This document shows, one piece after another, positions 33,701 to 45,337 of a stretch of DNA of 64,000 nucleotides. Below the pieces are notes generated by a model. It ran no database searches. It saw nothing but the letters and a program-made list of their open reading frames with translations, and was not told the origin of the DNA. Each line of letters opens with the position of its first letter. Position 1 is the stretch's first letter. A program made the position numbers and the translations under genes. Source of the DNA: Dactylonectria macrodidyma (Eukaryota; Ascomycota; Sordariomycetes; Hypocreales; Nectriaceae); contig JAGMUV010000020.1 in assembly GCA_020744425.1 (NCBI GenBank), positions 62,001 through 126,000 of the forward strand. Reading direction: 5' to 3'.

Positions 33701-34400
33701 CGATGGCGCTGCCTGAGGACCTAGAGGTCCAGGACCCGTCGCATTTGTTGCCATCTTGGATTACTCTGTCATCGACATGGACGTCTGAGTTGAGGAAAGA
33801 TTGGATCTGCTCAGAGCATCCGATCGACCCCATCAGAGAAGACAGCGACGTGACAAACGAGGCCAGAGGATCCTGCAGTAGTGCAAACAGAGACAGCGAT
33901 GTAAACATGCGGTTTGTGTCTAGGTTACCGCCTCCCTTTTGTGCCTGGGCGAGCAAACTGTACGCCGTGAAAGTCAAGATGGGAGCGAGGTACGCTGTAG
34001 GGTTATAGTTAGCAAGGCTTCTTCGAGCTGTACAAATATCAAGCCGTTGCTAAGTATTTACCCAAAAGCATATTCCAAATCAACAACCGGCGGAATTTGC
34101 CTGAAATGTGCAGCTCCTCGGTCCGCATAGCCTGAATACGAGTCCCAAGTACGTCGGTTAGGCCACACATTTTGACGCCCTTCATTGCCTTCAGAATCTG
34201 CGATGTCACGGCGATTCTCCTTTCGATGGCCTCGAGCCGCATGGCTTGGCGAGCCATTACGAAGCTGACGGCAATGACAGATCCGATGATGGAGCCTGAA
34301 TTAGTACCGGATTAGCACATTGATCTTCTGTTTCCTCCCTTCAATCCCAGCTTGCACTCACCAATTGCCGCTGCAACAAAAATCAGGCACGCAACCTTTT
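30790..34400 (-). pseudogene. ABCC (MRP)-type transporter, 5'-truncated, three in-frame stops
   Basis: Multidrug-resistance-type ABC exporter with two membrane domains and two ATPases. From 5' to 3': end of TMD1 (QILKAMKGVKMCGLTD, 34250-34060), NBD1 Walker A GPVGSGKST near 33500, ABC signature LSGGQSQRV near 33240, and Walker [14 protein letters not shown] near 33110. TMD2 follows (32840-31700), then NBD2 Walker A GRTGSGKSS split by an intron near 31480-31546, signature LHFSHGQKQL and VVVLDEATS. The first several hundred residues expected of the family are missing: homology stops at about 34400, where AT-rich DNA begins. In-frame stops lie at 33342-33344 (TGA at the Trp of [12 protein letters not shown]), 32662-32664 (TAG at the Trp of AIGWVPTF) and 31341-31343 (TAA at the Gln of VPQDALL). 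All are C:G to T:A changes. Confidence 0.82.
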
Positions 34401-36920
34401 TTAAAAAGTACCTACCCTATTACTTAAAAGGCCATTACTATCCATAATCAAATCTTTCTAAATAAAGTAATTAGATGTTCAGATTAACTTTTAAATGCCC
34501 ATTATTGTGAGAGGTGTATGAAACCCTGCAAAACTCCATTGGGCTACTTGTAGTAAAATTAGCAATTGATTGTAATGAGAATAAGGGCTAGAGTGAGGGA
34601 TGATAGGAAGGAGATGGTTGTAGAGAAGCGGTTAGATCTAACCATGCAGCATCAATAGACAGAAATTTCTCAATATGACGCCGAGACAAGTCCGGTGGCT
34701 AACAACTGTCAACCAATGGCTTCCCAACCCGGAACATGTAGCCAGAAAGGACAACTCGGCAGGCTGTCCTCAACTCCCCTTGCATGAACTCCTTTCCGGA
34801 CTTGGATCACTTGGATCACTGCTTTGTCGAGGTATAATATCCCCGGATAAGATACTTCGTACGAATTACATCGAGGCAGTCGGGTTGCGATGGATATTGG
34901 TCTCGGAATGGCCAGTGGTAAGTAAGAGTACCGTGGTCGTAGATAGTTAGGGCGTACTTGAGAAATAAGAGCCGGCCAACCTAAAAGACAGACTCTACTA
35001 ATACACACCCAACTCTCAATTCATACGCACCCCCCCACATTTAGCTCATACTATCTACAATGCCTCCCGATGTCGCTAACCTTGCAATTCGTTAATAATG
35101 ATATCTCATATACAGTATTTTCGCAACTATTAATAGCAATAAATCAAGTAATTTTAAGAAGGTAATTAATTACTAGCTAGCTATAGGTACTTTAGTAGTC
35201 CTTGTAAGACCAAGTTCTAGATAGTAGGACTTTATATGGCTCAAAAGTCCTAGATCTCTAACCTCTACACTTTATTTAAAGAGTCTAACTATATAAAGTA
35301 TTAGTATCCTATTCAAAGGAGAATAGCAAAAAAACAAGAGGTAGATGGAGTACAATAGCTTCACTCAGCATCATTATATGGCCTAACAATAAGCTATTGC
35401 CATGGCCTTTCCGATGCCGCCTCCTTCAAGGCTTCCTGAACCCGGTAAAGCGCTACCAGTTTAATCAGCGGATGAATGTAGCGATTCCGATGACTGTGAC
35501 CATTTCTTCACCGGAGTTTGCACACCACCCCGGTGGCTGGAGTTGGTCAAGGCCTCTGTATTCGAGGGGGGAGATTCTGTGGGTCATTCGGGTGGGCGTT
35601 AATGGACATGGATGAAGATCTATTGGCTTTGACCACAACCACGTCCTGACCACCTGTTGTGATCGCCACAGACTTAACGTGTCCAGCTCACATCGGATTG
35701 GAGACTCCCATTGGCGTCACGTTCCGCAATTCCCGACGCAGGACCCCAAAGGCTCCCTCCATATGATCTACTATCAGCATTTCGCCTTTTTCAATCTTGC
35801 ATCCCCCTTCCTACTCGGCAATTAGAGGGTGTCCAGGACTACGCCGTTACTCATTCACCTTAACCACCGAAGCTATGACCCCAACGAAAGCGAAGGGGGC
35901 CAACAGATTTACGGGTACCTGTGAAAATGTTGGCTCCCAATTTGCAACTCTAGCTCAGTGACGTCATCCTAGAGACTAGTTTACGCCACTCGCAGGCTCC
36001 GCACTTAATCTCATCTCCAGACCTCTCTCTACAGGCCGTCCTATCACGAGGCATGAGACTATCTATCAATTTTTTTTAATTTTTTTGGCATAGAAGGTCA
36101 GCAAAAGGTACTCTCTACTTCACTTGTCAGTAGGGATGCTGGTCTACGAGAAATTGGAACCCAGCTCTGTTAAGTGGAGACTGAACCCTACACACAGGGA
36201 CATGATGGAAATATAACACCAATCTGTATCTTTCTAGCACCATCATCCTTACAAATATCCTTTCACATGTCAAGCTTTAGTGGGGTTTTATTACTGTTAG
36301 GGGGTGGGGTGAGGGTGTTTAGTGACAGAACACTAGGTGAGTCGTCTCAACGGTCCCCAACAAATCGAAATCGAGATACTACTGATATAAACATTATTAT
36401 TCTATGGATACTTTGGATTGGGTCTACAAAATCATGGCAATTCCGATCGGTACCATTTACGTAGTATTAAAAATCATTCCATGAACTCGCTGCAATTGCT
36501 CGCGTACGGGGTTTTCATCTTGAATACCCATAACCACCGACGGCGTCCCTCTGATAGTTACTAATACGAGCCCCTACGACTCCATCTCTACTCCTGCGAG
36601 CGAGCCACCAATAAACCCCGACCTGATTTGTCGCAATTCAATTCATCTATTGCTCATGTTGGCTGTTTAGTTCACTCGCTGCCGCTTCGATAACCCTTTT
36701 TTGTTTTTCAGCTAGGGAGCAGGAAGTGCGTTCAGATAGTTAGCGTTTCGTACCTTGAGAGTGAATAGAATTTTAGTTAGGGTCCGACTCGGCTGTAGCC
36801 GCTTTGCAATAACGAGATGACGAGACGTATATCACTAAACATAACCGGTTCGATGACCAAAGAAAACAATCAACGCTACAACACCACGGAACACCATCAT
36901 CATTCCAGGGAATGCGGACA
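34401..36920. other. AT-rich region and gene-free flank
   Basis: The part 34400-35400 is strongly AT-rich with dense stops and begins exactly where the ABC transporter similarity ends. From 35400 to 36920 base composition is more even, but no gene was recognised. A T-run at 36070-36090 and 36290-36310 G-rich repeats are the only low-complexity features noted. Confidence 0.45.
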
Positions 36921-38398
36921 CTACTCGAGTTTCTTTAGAACGACAGGCTTGGTACCCAGACCGTTGTGGTTGCGGAAGAAGAGGATACCCTTGCCAGCTC
37001 CCTCGGCCTCAGCACTAGGCTCAACCCACTGACACATCCGGGCGCTGATCCACAAGGCACGAATGAAGCCCCAGGCGCCATCCTTAGTGTCGGCGCGATA
37101 GTGGTCGCCCATGACGGGTCGGATAGCTTTTGAGGCCTCGTCGGCGTTGTAGAAGGGAATGTTGCTAACATAATGGTGTAGGACGTGGGTCTCGATAATA
37201 CCGTGGAGCAAGTGTCGGCCGATGAAGCCCATCTCACGATCGATCGTAGCAGCAGCACCACGAACAAAATTCCACTCGTCCGCCGTATAGTGAGGAAGCG
37301 TCGGATCAGTATGCTGGAGGAAAGTGATGGCAACTATTTTGATGAGTTATGAGTAGGACACATTATGTAATTGTAAAACTTACCAAGCCAGTGGTTGACC
37401 CAGAGATAGGGAATGCCGTACCAGACAAGCATGTTAGTCCAACCGAAAGTGTTTCCAAAGTATACAAGAGCCGCAATAGCGATCCCGATGCCTATATCAC
37501 TCAGTATGATAAGCTTAGCTTGCTTGGCCTCATACAGGGGGCTTCGGGGGTCGAAGTGGTTTACACCCCCCCCCAAGCCGTTCTTCTTCCCCTTGCCGCG
37601 ACCTTCACACTGGCATTCATGGTAGTTGTGACCAGTGACGTTAGTGAGGATGTAGCTGGGCCAACCGACGAGCTGCTTCATGACCAGCCTAAGCAGGGTG
37701 TAAGCGGGGGTCTCCTCTGTCAGTTCAGAGAGCTCGTAGGCTATGCGGCCAATGCGGGTGGCGTGCTGCTCGCGAGTGCGAGGAACAAAGACCATATCAC
37801 GCTCCATATTTCCAGTGGCCTTGTGGTGTTTGCCATGAGAGATCTGCCAACTGAAGTATGGGACGAGAAGAGCTGAGTGAAGGACCCAGCCGGTCGCGTC
37901 ATTGACAAGGCGAGACTCAGAGAACGCTTGATGGCCACATTCGTGGGCAATGACCCAGAGACCAGTTCCAAAGAGACCCTGGAGCGTAGTGTATAGGCCC
38001 CAGAGCAGGGCTCGCACAGGCGTGGAGGGAATGCATTCAGGAGTCACGAAGTTGTAGAAGATGGTGAAGGTGGTGACAAGGCAAATCATGTCGCGGAGGA
38101 TGTAGATGTAGCCTTTGAAGGCGGATCGCTCGAAGCAGTGCTTTGGGATGGCATCGCGGATGTCCTTAATGGTGAAATCGGGGGGCGTGAACTCGTTGCC
38201 ATATGTATCAAGGAGACGGCCATGTGTAGGCTTGGCCTGGTTGGCATCCACCGAAGAGAGCGAAGAAATGGAGGTCGAGGAAGCTGAGGTTGGGGGGAAA
38301 TCCGAGAGCGAGAGGGCGGCAGAGGACTCGGAGTCAGTGACGGTGTGCCGAAACGCTGGGTGCTGCCGGGGGACAGTCGAGGTCGAGACGGAAGTCAT
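36921..38398 (-). CDS. Delta-12 fatty acid desaturase
   Basis: Endoplasmic-reticulum membrane desaturase converting oleoyl to linoleoyl chains. Exons 38398-37384 and 37333-36921 (intron 37334-37383) give 475 residues with no break. The three His boxes that hold the di-iron centre are complete: HECGHQ, HGKHH and HVLHH (in HVLHHYVSNIPFY). The N terminus is a Ser/Thr-rich cytosolic stretch, then PPDFTIKDIRDAIPKHCFERS, the family entry motif. Membrane segments follow and surround the His boxes. HCFERS and WITHECGH-like signatures place it with omega-6/delta-12 enzymes rather than delta-9 or sphingolipid desaturases. Bifunctional delta-12/omega-3 activity cannot be excluded. It is an intact gene sitting between relic-rich regions. 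Confidence 0.88.
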
Positions 38399-39546
38399 TA
38401 TCGGGAAGATAGATTACTCTAGTCGGGATAAAGTCAATTGACTTAACGAATGGTCGACGAGGAGATTGGGTCAAGAGATGGAAAGTATCTGGTGGTGCTG
38501 CCGTGGCAGTGGGAGTTGTTATGTGCGATTTTCCTCAACTGGGGGCTTTGTTGGGGAACTGGACAAGTTTGAATTGCTGCTCAACGCTTCCACGCCTTCA
38601 TGCGGTCATTGGGGTTTCGTTGAATTTACCTATCTGACGAAGGTTTTTGGGGTTAGAAACCTCGTCAAAAACCTCTCATTGGCCGACGTCCATATGATCC
38701 CCACTATTTTCCAAATCGGTCTCTTCCCAACCCCGGCCGGAAAGTACTTCTGACATCGTCCACCGTTAAGCCGCAGGTGAGGATCGTGGCGCTGAAACTG
38801 TGGCGATATTCCTGGCTGGCAGCTTCATTAGGGGGACACGAGAGAATTATTTAGTTGCTGCTTGAGAAGGCAATACGCTTCAGGCAACTTCATATACTAG
38901 TAAAGACTAAAAAGAGTCTAGCCCACACACCTCTCTTGGAGTTTGGAACAGTAAGCTGCCGTCCATGGTTGGTCATGGCGGGACAACATTGTGCCGGCCA
39001 AATTGACCCGGGCTGCCTCCGCCAAGGAGGCCCAATGCTTCCTCGTCTTCTTCCACTTTGCAGGCGGCCTCAAGCCATACCCCCAATACCAATGCCTTCC
39101 TATGCCTGATGGCCCCGGTAAGATATATCTCACCGTGGCGGTCATTCTTGAACGACAATGCAACGATCAGAAGATCCTAAAGGTGACAGCCTTAGGAAGG
39201 GCTCAACTCCACGGTATGCTGTTGAGCAGAGAAAGTATCACACCCCTTGAGAATGCACCCTCTAATAGAAAGCTTGCAGTCACCTTCATCTCAGACGAAA
39301 TGAAGAAAACGGCGGCTATTGGGCCATTGCAGATGCCGGAGAACGGAACACGGACGATGACGAAAATGACAGAAGTCCCATTGAAGTTTCGAGAGGTCTC
39401 ATACCCAAAACCATCAGCCACTCTTGAGTGTTGGACGTACAGCTAACTATTGAAGTAGCCTCAAGTCCTCCCGCTATCAGATTGAATTATATCGGTAATC
39501 GACGAGGAATTGTTCACATATCTGTATCCTGGCCCATTGGCCTTCC
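38399..39546. other. Region between desaturase and ankyrin gene
   Basis: Divergent promoter region for the desaturase (-) and the ankyrin gene (+). A 151-codon open frame at 38991-39446 (+) shows no recognised domain. It may be an upstream exon of the ankyrin gene, which would explain that gene's atypical N terminus; I cannot place a splice site with confidence. Confidence 0.4.
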
Positions 39547-42500
39547 ATGGTTTCAGTTCCAAGATGCATGCTTCAATGGTACGTCCTTGCTGTCAAGCAA
39601 GCTCATGCAACAGAATCTGCATCTGACATTGATCGAATATATCCAGACCTTATATCACGAATTCTGATCGCACGGCGACATTTCTCGAAAGCTACGTCAG
39701 CCCAGAACATAGTGCCTAGCGATGATCAAGACGACAAGAATCAGGACCTCCCCAGACATCATACTACCAGCGTTTTTGCGCGACAAAACTTTTCAGATCT
39801 GGAGAGTCACAAGGGCGTCCAAGAGGCAGTATCAGAAATGAGCATCTACATGCCGGAGCGTTACGAGGGCGAAAACGCTGCCAGGCTGCGCGCTCTTGTC
39901 AGCACTGACCCTTACACGGTCAAGATGAAAGAGGTTGAAATTTTCGCCTACAAATTATCTAATGGTTTGATAGAGGGAGTGGCTAGTGACCAAGACCAGT
40001 ATCTATACGAAAGCGTACTTGATGAAAAGTATTTCAGCATCATCGACATGTACCATGAGATCAACCTACCTCGGACAGCGTGGAGACGATTATTCAACCA
40101 AAGGCTTAGGGCTACAAGTCCAACAGGCAGCGCTCTGATGGAGAAGCTATTCGAGGCAGCCATCATGACCGTCCAGCACGACATCGTGGAGTTGCTATTG
40201 GAAGCAGGCGCGGATCCGAATCAACCTGTTCGGAATTACTTGACAGGCGTCTTACAATTGCCGATCCAATTTGCGGTGCAGGGCCGTGGGGATGACCTCA
40301 AACTATTACAGATGCTGATTGGCTTTGGCGCAAATCCCAATCTCATATCGAATGCAGACACGACCACAGCACTTCAACAGGCAGCTACTAATTGCTCGCT
40401 GAAGGCAATCGTCGCGCTCGTCGAAGCAGGAGCTGACATCGGAGTCCCAGCTGGCGTTGATGAAAGCGAAGATGAAAGCGCGAATGGCAGTCCTACGGTC
40501 CTGTTGAGGGTCATAGAAACAGCCGCATGGTCCCATAATCTTCGTTGTGGAGGTCAAGGAACAGCTACTTCTGAAGAAGATGGTGGTGGTACTCAAGAAG
40601 CGGCAGAGGAGGAGGAGGGAGAGGAAGCAGCAAGCAGTGACATGTCCAAGGAAGGTCGACAGGGGCTCGCAGCTCTGGAAATTCTCGCGTATCTCGTCCC
40701 CCTCTACAATCAAGCTACTGGCCATGAAGCTCTTCAGAGCGCCCTCTTGGCAGCGGCGGCGGCGGGTCAGACAGACATGTTCGATCTGCTACTTTCTGCT
40801 GGCGCTAGGATGGACGAAGTGTCCTGGCCAGGATATACGCCTCTCATCGCGGCGACACAACGGTGTTGCATGTGCAAAAGTGTCCGGACAGTATCTAAGC
40901 TTTTAGTCCTCGGAGCTGATTCAAACGGACTTGTCAATAATTCCAAGAAAATGGGCATCAGCGCGCTGCACATTGCCGCGCTCAGAGGCCACGACGGCGT
41001 TGTACGGCTTCTCGTTGACAGAGGTGCCAACATAAACGGTCATGCCCAGATAGCTAAGCATACGATCCATCTCTTCGGAGACTCTAAGAGGCCTGATGGT
41101 CACCTCCTTGAAGACATACGGCAGTGCAAGACTCCCATCGAGCTTGCACTTATCAGATACACAGCTCCATTCCACCGAACGAAGAAGACAGCTGCAGCCG
41201 CGTTGACCCTTGTCCGCGCCGGAGCGGAAATAGTAGGGGGAGAGTTTGCTCGAGCACCAGGTCTGGGCGACACAAGCCCATTGACCATGTCTTTACTGCA
41301 AGAGCTCATTGGCCGCGGCGCAGATGTGAATGAATTGGATCAGGCTGGACACAGCGCGCTATATCATGCTATTGTGGCTGATGCTGTGAGCTTAGTCTCA
41401 TATCTAGTAGAGATGGGCGTTGTTCTTCATGGTGACGAGTTGCGCCATGCCGTCCGAGTGGGAAATCAGGAAATCATTGAGATTATTCTTCAACACATGG
41501 GGGTATCTCGAATCAACGAAGATGAGGCTCAATTAGGTGAACAAGTCTCGTTGCTTGAGACGGCAGCACTGAGCAAGAATTGGAGCTTGATGGCCTGGCT
41601 TACGGAGACTCACAGCCTGCCGTATGACCCGGCGGCATTGTGTGCGGCCATCGGTCTTGGCCTTGGGACGAGGGATCAAGGGAGCCAGGAACAGGACTTG
41701 CAACACCTCGAGACTCTACTTCGGGCTCGGCCGCCAAACTATGAGGATCATAGTCCAATGGAAGCTACAGCATTGGCATTCGCCGCCTTCAACGCGCTGA
41801 CAAGCACAAAACGATCCCACCCGTTGCTGCGACGACTCCTGGATATCCAAACATTTGCTACAGCAAACGCAATCTGCATTCTTCCTGAAAAAGAGACCAG
41901 CAGCTGGTATGGTGGCACCATCGCAACGGGTTTCACGGATGTTAATTCCGCCAATGTGTGGAATGAGCACTTCTGGAGTGACCCAGGCATGGCGCGATGT
42001 TCGCTCCTGGCGCCCTTTATTGCTCTCGGGAAGTGGGAAGTCGTGGAACGCTTTCTCCACAAGGGTCACAGGCCAGACCATATCTCGCTACTCATGGCCA
42101 TTAGATACGCCTCTTTGGACCAGACATGTCGGCTCACTGAGCACATGAGTCTGGCCAGTCTAAGTGGTGCTTGGCGTTGTCGTTTTGATACACCTCTACA
42201 AGCGGCAACTCGACTGCGGCGCAAGGATGTCGTTCAGCATTTACTGCATCAGGGAGTACATGTCAATGCCGCTCCTGCAACCCGAAAGACCGAGCTCTTC
42301 GCACAAATAACCGAGTTTGTCCTTCCTCGTACGGCTTTTCAAGCTGCCGTGGAAAATGGTGACCTCGATATCATGGAGCTTCTGCTAGAAGCTGGCGCGG
42401 ATGTTAATGCCCCGCCTGCCGACGATTCTGGCGCCACGGCATTGCAGATCGCCGCTGCCACGGGGCAGATCGGGATTGCTCGCAGATTGATTGCCTTGGG

Positions 42501-43002
42501 AGCAGACATTAATGCAGATGGTGCTCGCGCTCACGGCCGGACGGCGCTTGAGGCTGCTGCTGAGCATGGAAGACTCGACATGGTACATTTCCTGCTGGAG
42601 GTAGGGGCGAAGATACTTGAGCCAACGGGAACAGAAGTGAAATCAGCGGCTCATGGTCGTAGCGACGGTGGGACAGCTGTGGCCACTCCCCTTGTTGCGA
42701 CACGACAGTTCCGGCGAGCAAAAAGCCTTGCTACAAGGAATGGCCACAGTGCAACCGCACGCCTGTTAAAGATGTTGAGGGCGAAGCAAGACACCGGGGA
42801 CGATGTCACCGAAAATGGCTCCTCTGATGGAAATTACTCAGACGACAGTCTCGATACGTTCGCCACTAGCGACGAAGACGGTGGGATGAGTTCTAGTGAT
42901 GAGTTTGAGGGCAGTGATTTTGATAGGAGTTCTGAAGGTGGTAGTGAGAATTGCAGTCGCGAGGAAGACGTCAGTGGCAGTGACAGCAGTCAGGGCGAAT
43001 GA
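39547..43002 (+). CDS. Large ankyrin-repeat protein with acidic C-terminal tail
   Basis: A single 1151-codon open frame without stops. Ankyrin repeats are spread through the protein: ELLLEAGADPN near residue 216, GFGANPNLIS near 260, ISALHIAALRGHDGVVRLL near 473, LIGRGADVNELD near 595, MELLLEAGADVNAPP near 945, and GRTALEAAAEHGRLDMVHFLLEVGA near 998. Repeats in the middle (about 640-850) are strongly degenerate. Residues 345-375 hold a Glu/Gly-rich insert and 1090-1151 a Ser/Asp/Glu tail, possibly phosphorylated. There is no Clr5, HET, NACHT or membrane domain. The ATG at 39547 is the first in frame, but the N terminus has no family support and an upstream exon is possible. Ankyrin repeats mediate protein binding; the partner is unknown. 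Confidence 0.75.
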   Translation: MVSVPRCMLQWYVLAVKQAHATESASDIDRIYPDLISRILIARRHFSKATSAQNIVPSDDQDDKNQDLPRHHTTSVFARQNFSDLESHKGVQEAVSEMSIYMPERYEGENAARLRALVSTDPYTVKMKEVEIFAYKLSNGLIEGVASDQDQYLYESVLDEKYFSIIDMYHEINLPRTAWRRLFNQRLRATSPTGSALMEKLFEAAIMTVQHDIVELLLEAGADPNQPVRNYLTGVLQLPIQFAVQGRGDDLKLLQMLIGFGANPNLISNADTTTALQQAATNCSLKAIVALVEAGADIGVPAGVDESEDESANGSPTVLLRVIETAAWSHNLRCGGQGTATSEEDGGGTQEAAEEEEGEEAASSDMSKEGRQGLAALEILAYLVPLYNQATGHEALQSALLAAAAAGQTDMFDLLLSAGARMDEVSWPGYTPLIAATQRCCMCKSVRTVSKLLVLGADSNGLVNNSKKMGISALHIAALRGHDGVVRLLVDRGANINGHAQIAKHTIHLFGDSKRPDGHLLEDIRQCKTPIELALIRYTAPFHRTKKTAAAALTLVRAGAEIVGGEFARAPGLGDTSPLTMSLLQELIGRGADVNELDQAGHSALYHAIVADAVSLVSYLVEMGVVLHGDELRHAVRVGNQEIIEIILQHMGVSRINEDEAQLGEQVSLLETAALSKNWSLMAWLTETHSLPYDPAALCAAIGLGLGTRDQGSQEQDLQHLETLLRARPPNYEDHSPMEATALAFAAFNALTSTKRSHPLLRRLLDIQTFATANAICILPEKETSSWYGGTIATGFTDVNSANVWNEHFWSDPGMARCSLLAPFIALGKWEVVERFLHKGHRPDHISLLMAIRYASLDQTCRLTEHMSLASLSGAWRCRFDTPLQAATRLRRKDVVQHLLHQGVHVNAAPATRKTELFAQITEFVLPRTAFQAAVENGDLDIMELLLEAGADVNAPPADDSGATALQIAAATGQIGIARRLIALGADINADGARAHGRTALEAAAEHGRLDMVHFLLEVGAKILEPTGTEVKSAAHGRSDGGTAVATPLVATRQFRRAKSLATRNGHSATARLLKMLRAKQDTGDDVTENGSSDGNYSDDSLDTFATSDEDGGMSSSDEFEGSDFDRSSEGGSENCSREEDVSGSDSSQGE

Positions 43003-43735
43003 GATAATTCCAACGACTATGAGGTTATGCTGCCGCTAACAACTCCCTGGGCAACTTCATCGCCGCCTCCGTGTAATCCTCCATTGCCTGGCCTTTGACT
43101 CCAGAACCAAGTACTTTCATTGATGGGCAACTTGTGAATCTAGTTACTAGGGGGTCTCGTGACTTCGCGTAATCTCGACCCCCCGTTCGTCCCTCAAGGG
43201 GGGATCAAACAGGGCCTGTTCGATATGCATATGCGTGTCAGTAATAGTTGACCAGAAAGAGTAAGTTAGGTATGTCAGGTTCTGCCGGATGTGACCGCCT
43301 TGTCCCAAGCCATGCGCGGAACTCAAAGGATCCATCCGCATCACAACGGCGCTCGAGACGACCGCATGCCCGAGTTGGCCAATGGTAAGTTTTCATTTTC
43401 TAGTACTGAGACCTACCGCGCATTCTGAGGCCTCTGAGCCCTGATTTTCAGTTGCGTCACTTGATCTCATGTAACCGAAACCCATGTATTTTGAGTTGCT
43501 GTTGCTTTCGGTCTCGTGAGTTTGATTCAATTAGTTAGGTGATTGTCAATCTTCAACCCTCATTCTCCGCCATGTCCGCTCACCTGCAAAGGAAACTCCG
43601 CAAAGCTAATCAGTTGGCCACACGAAGACTAGGTGCGCTCATAATATGAATACAAGAAATCCTTAGACAGATGTGGCCTGACACGGAAAACCGTTCTTCT
43701 ACTCAACAAACAGTCCACGCTGCAGGCTAATCACA
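43003..43735. other. Intergenic region
   Basis: No gene or repeat recognised. The final 100 bases would be the promoter of the NmrA-like relic. Confidence 0.45.
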
Positions 43736-44432
43736 ATGGCCATTGTAGCTGTTGCTGGAGGGACGAGAGGAGTAGGCAAGACAGTTGTTGAGAAGCTGCA
43801 GCGCCACGGTCCCAACCACAAAGTTTTCGTCATCGGCCGCAAAGTATGGAAAATTGGCTCGACCTTACGAGCTCGGAATGGACTAACTCTGATTCTTAGA
43901 TTCCAACCGAGACAACTACCGGGTCTCTTGCGTTTCTTGAAGTGAACTACGCAGACGTTGAACCCCTCGCTACGATCCTACAAGATCACAAGATCGATAC
44001 CGTGATCTCTACCATCAACCTCGAAACCGACGTTGGTAGCTAGGCACAGCTGAACCTCATTGCGGCGGCCGAAATGTCTCAAACCACCCGAAGGTTCATT
44101 CCAAGCGATTTTATGTCACTTATTGAGAAGGGGTAAGCCATTGATACAAGCCATTCCACTGGTTCCTCGATATGGAAAAGGGAATCGCCGTGGTTCCGGG
44201 TACTAGTGATGAGAAATTCCCTATCACCTACAGCGGAGATCTCGCCCGCGTAATCCTTCGGTTTCTTGACACGGATGGCAAGTGGCCTAATCTTTGGTTC
44301 CTATCTCGTTCAGATATCTCTCTTGACGAGCTTATCGCGAGTGCTGAGAGCATTCGAGGTATGTATCAACGCTTTTTCTTGTTCTGGCTGGTTAAGATTA
44401 TGTTCTGACATGGCCACATAGGCTCCAAGGTG
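43736..44432 (+). pseudogene. NmrA/isoflavone-reductase-like gene, stop codon and internal deletion
   Basis: N-terminal Rossmann protein of the NmrA-like atypical short-chain dehydrogenase family. VAVAGGTRGVGKTVVEKL is the NAD(P)-binding loop, followed by intron 43844-43899 (branch CTAAC), NYADVEPLATIL, and IDTVISTINLE. A TAG at 44041-44043 falls just before AQLNLIAAAE, where relatives carry Gln or a similar residue. After TTRRFIPSDF, about 60 codons normally found are absent: the sequence jumps through a stop to MEKGIAVVPGTSDEKFPITY. The rest (DLARVILRFLDTDGKWPN and LDELIASAESIRG) is the family C-terminal half as far as an intron ending about 44421. Past GSKVS it runs directly into monooxygenase sequence. 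Confidence 0.7.
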
Positions 44433-45151
44433 TCGGGAAAGAGAGCCATGGCTGGCGGTGCTGGTCAAATCATCACCCCAGACACGGAGGAACAACACGT
44501 CAAGGAAATGGTGGATGTAGAGTATCCATGGACGAATGCGATGCGCTTGCGCGTTGACGCCGAGATCAAGGACCAGTCGACCGCTGAAAAACTCAAGGCC
44601 TGGTACCCTGGTTTTTGTAAGCGGCCAACCTTTCACGAGTCGTATCTCTCCCTCTTTAACAGACCAAACGTCACACTCGTTGATACAAACGGTGAAGGCG
44701 TCGATGCTTACACTCCAGATGGCCTGTTGGTTAATGGCCGCGAATACCAGCTCGATGTCCTCGTTCTTGCAACAGGCTACGCTGTTGGACTTGTCGAATC
44801 CTGCCCTTCATCAGCACTAAATGCACCTCTTGAGAGGCGTGACAACCGACCTTTAAAGAAAAAGTGGGATGGAGAAGACTATGGCACTCTTTACGGCGCC
44901 ATGACGAATGGATTTCCAAACCTCTTCTTTGCATCTGGGAACGGGGGCTCGGTGTCCCAGAATGCGCACAGCTTTATAATCTCCTCTCACGACTGATATC
45001 GCACACGGTAAAGGAAACTCTCAAGCGGGCAGAAAATCCGGACAGAGCAATCGTCGAAGTCGAGAAGAGCGCCGAGGATGGCTGGTCAGCTAAGATTGCG
45101 GAGCGAGCGCGATGGTTTGCCGCTTTCCTCAACTGCACAGCTTATCTCTAG
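44433..45151 (+). pseudogene. Baeyer-Villiger/flavin monooxygenase C-terminal fragment
   Basis: The fragment begins at GKRAMAGGAGQIITP, in the middle of the typical fungal BVMO sequence, with the whole FAD- and NADPH-binding first half missing. It continues with EYPWTNAMRLRVDAEI, LKAWYPGFCKRPTFHESYL, VLVLATGYAVG (the conserved ATG motif) and NLFFASGNGGSVSQN. A one-base loss near 44970 shifts the frame to a premature TGA at about 44994. In the next frame LLSRLISHTVKE continues to the expected C terminus NCTAYL at 45151. It is co-linear and in continuous reading with the NmrA fragment, so a deletion probably fused two tandem genes. Confidence 0.75.
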
Positions 45152-45337
45152 TTGTTACAACCTTCAGCTGGTAGGCGATACAAAGCTGTTCAGTAACCCC
45201 ATGCTCTTGGTATTGTGACACATCCCATCTAGCCAATTGGTTGTCTATTCCTCTACAGCCGGGGTTTCTGGCTCATTGGAAACAGATCAGTATTTTCTCT
45301 CCATTTCTGGCATTTCCCAAACCTAATGCTTCCAGAG

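Noticed and set aside
38991..39446. Separate 151-residue gene upstream of the ankyrin gene
   Set aside because: No recognised domain, and part of it may be an upstream exon or promoter; not supportable as its own gene.
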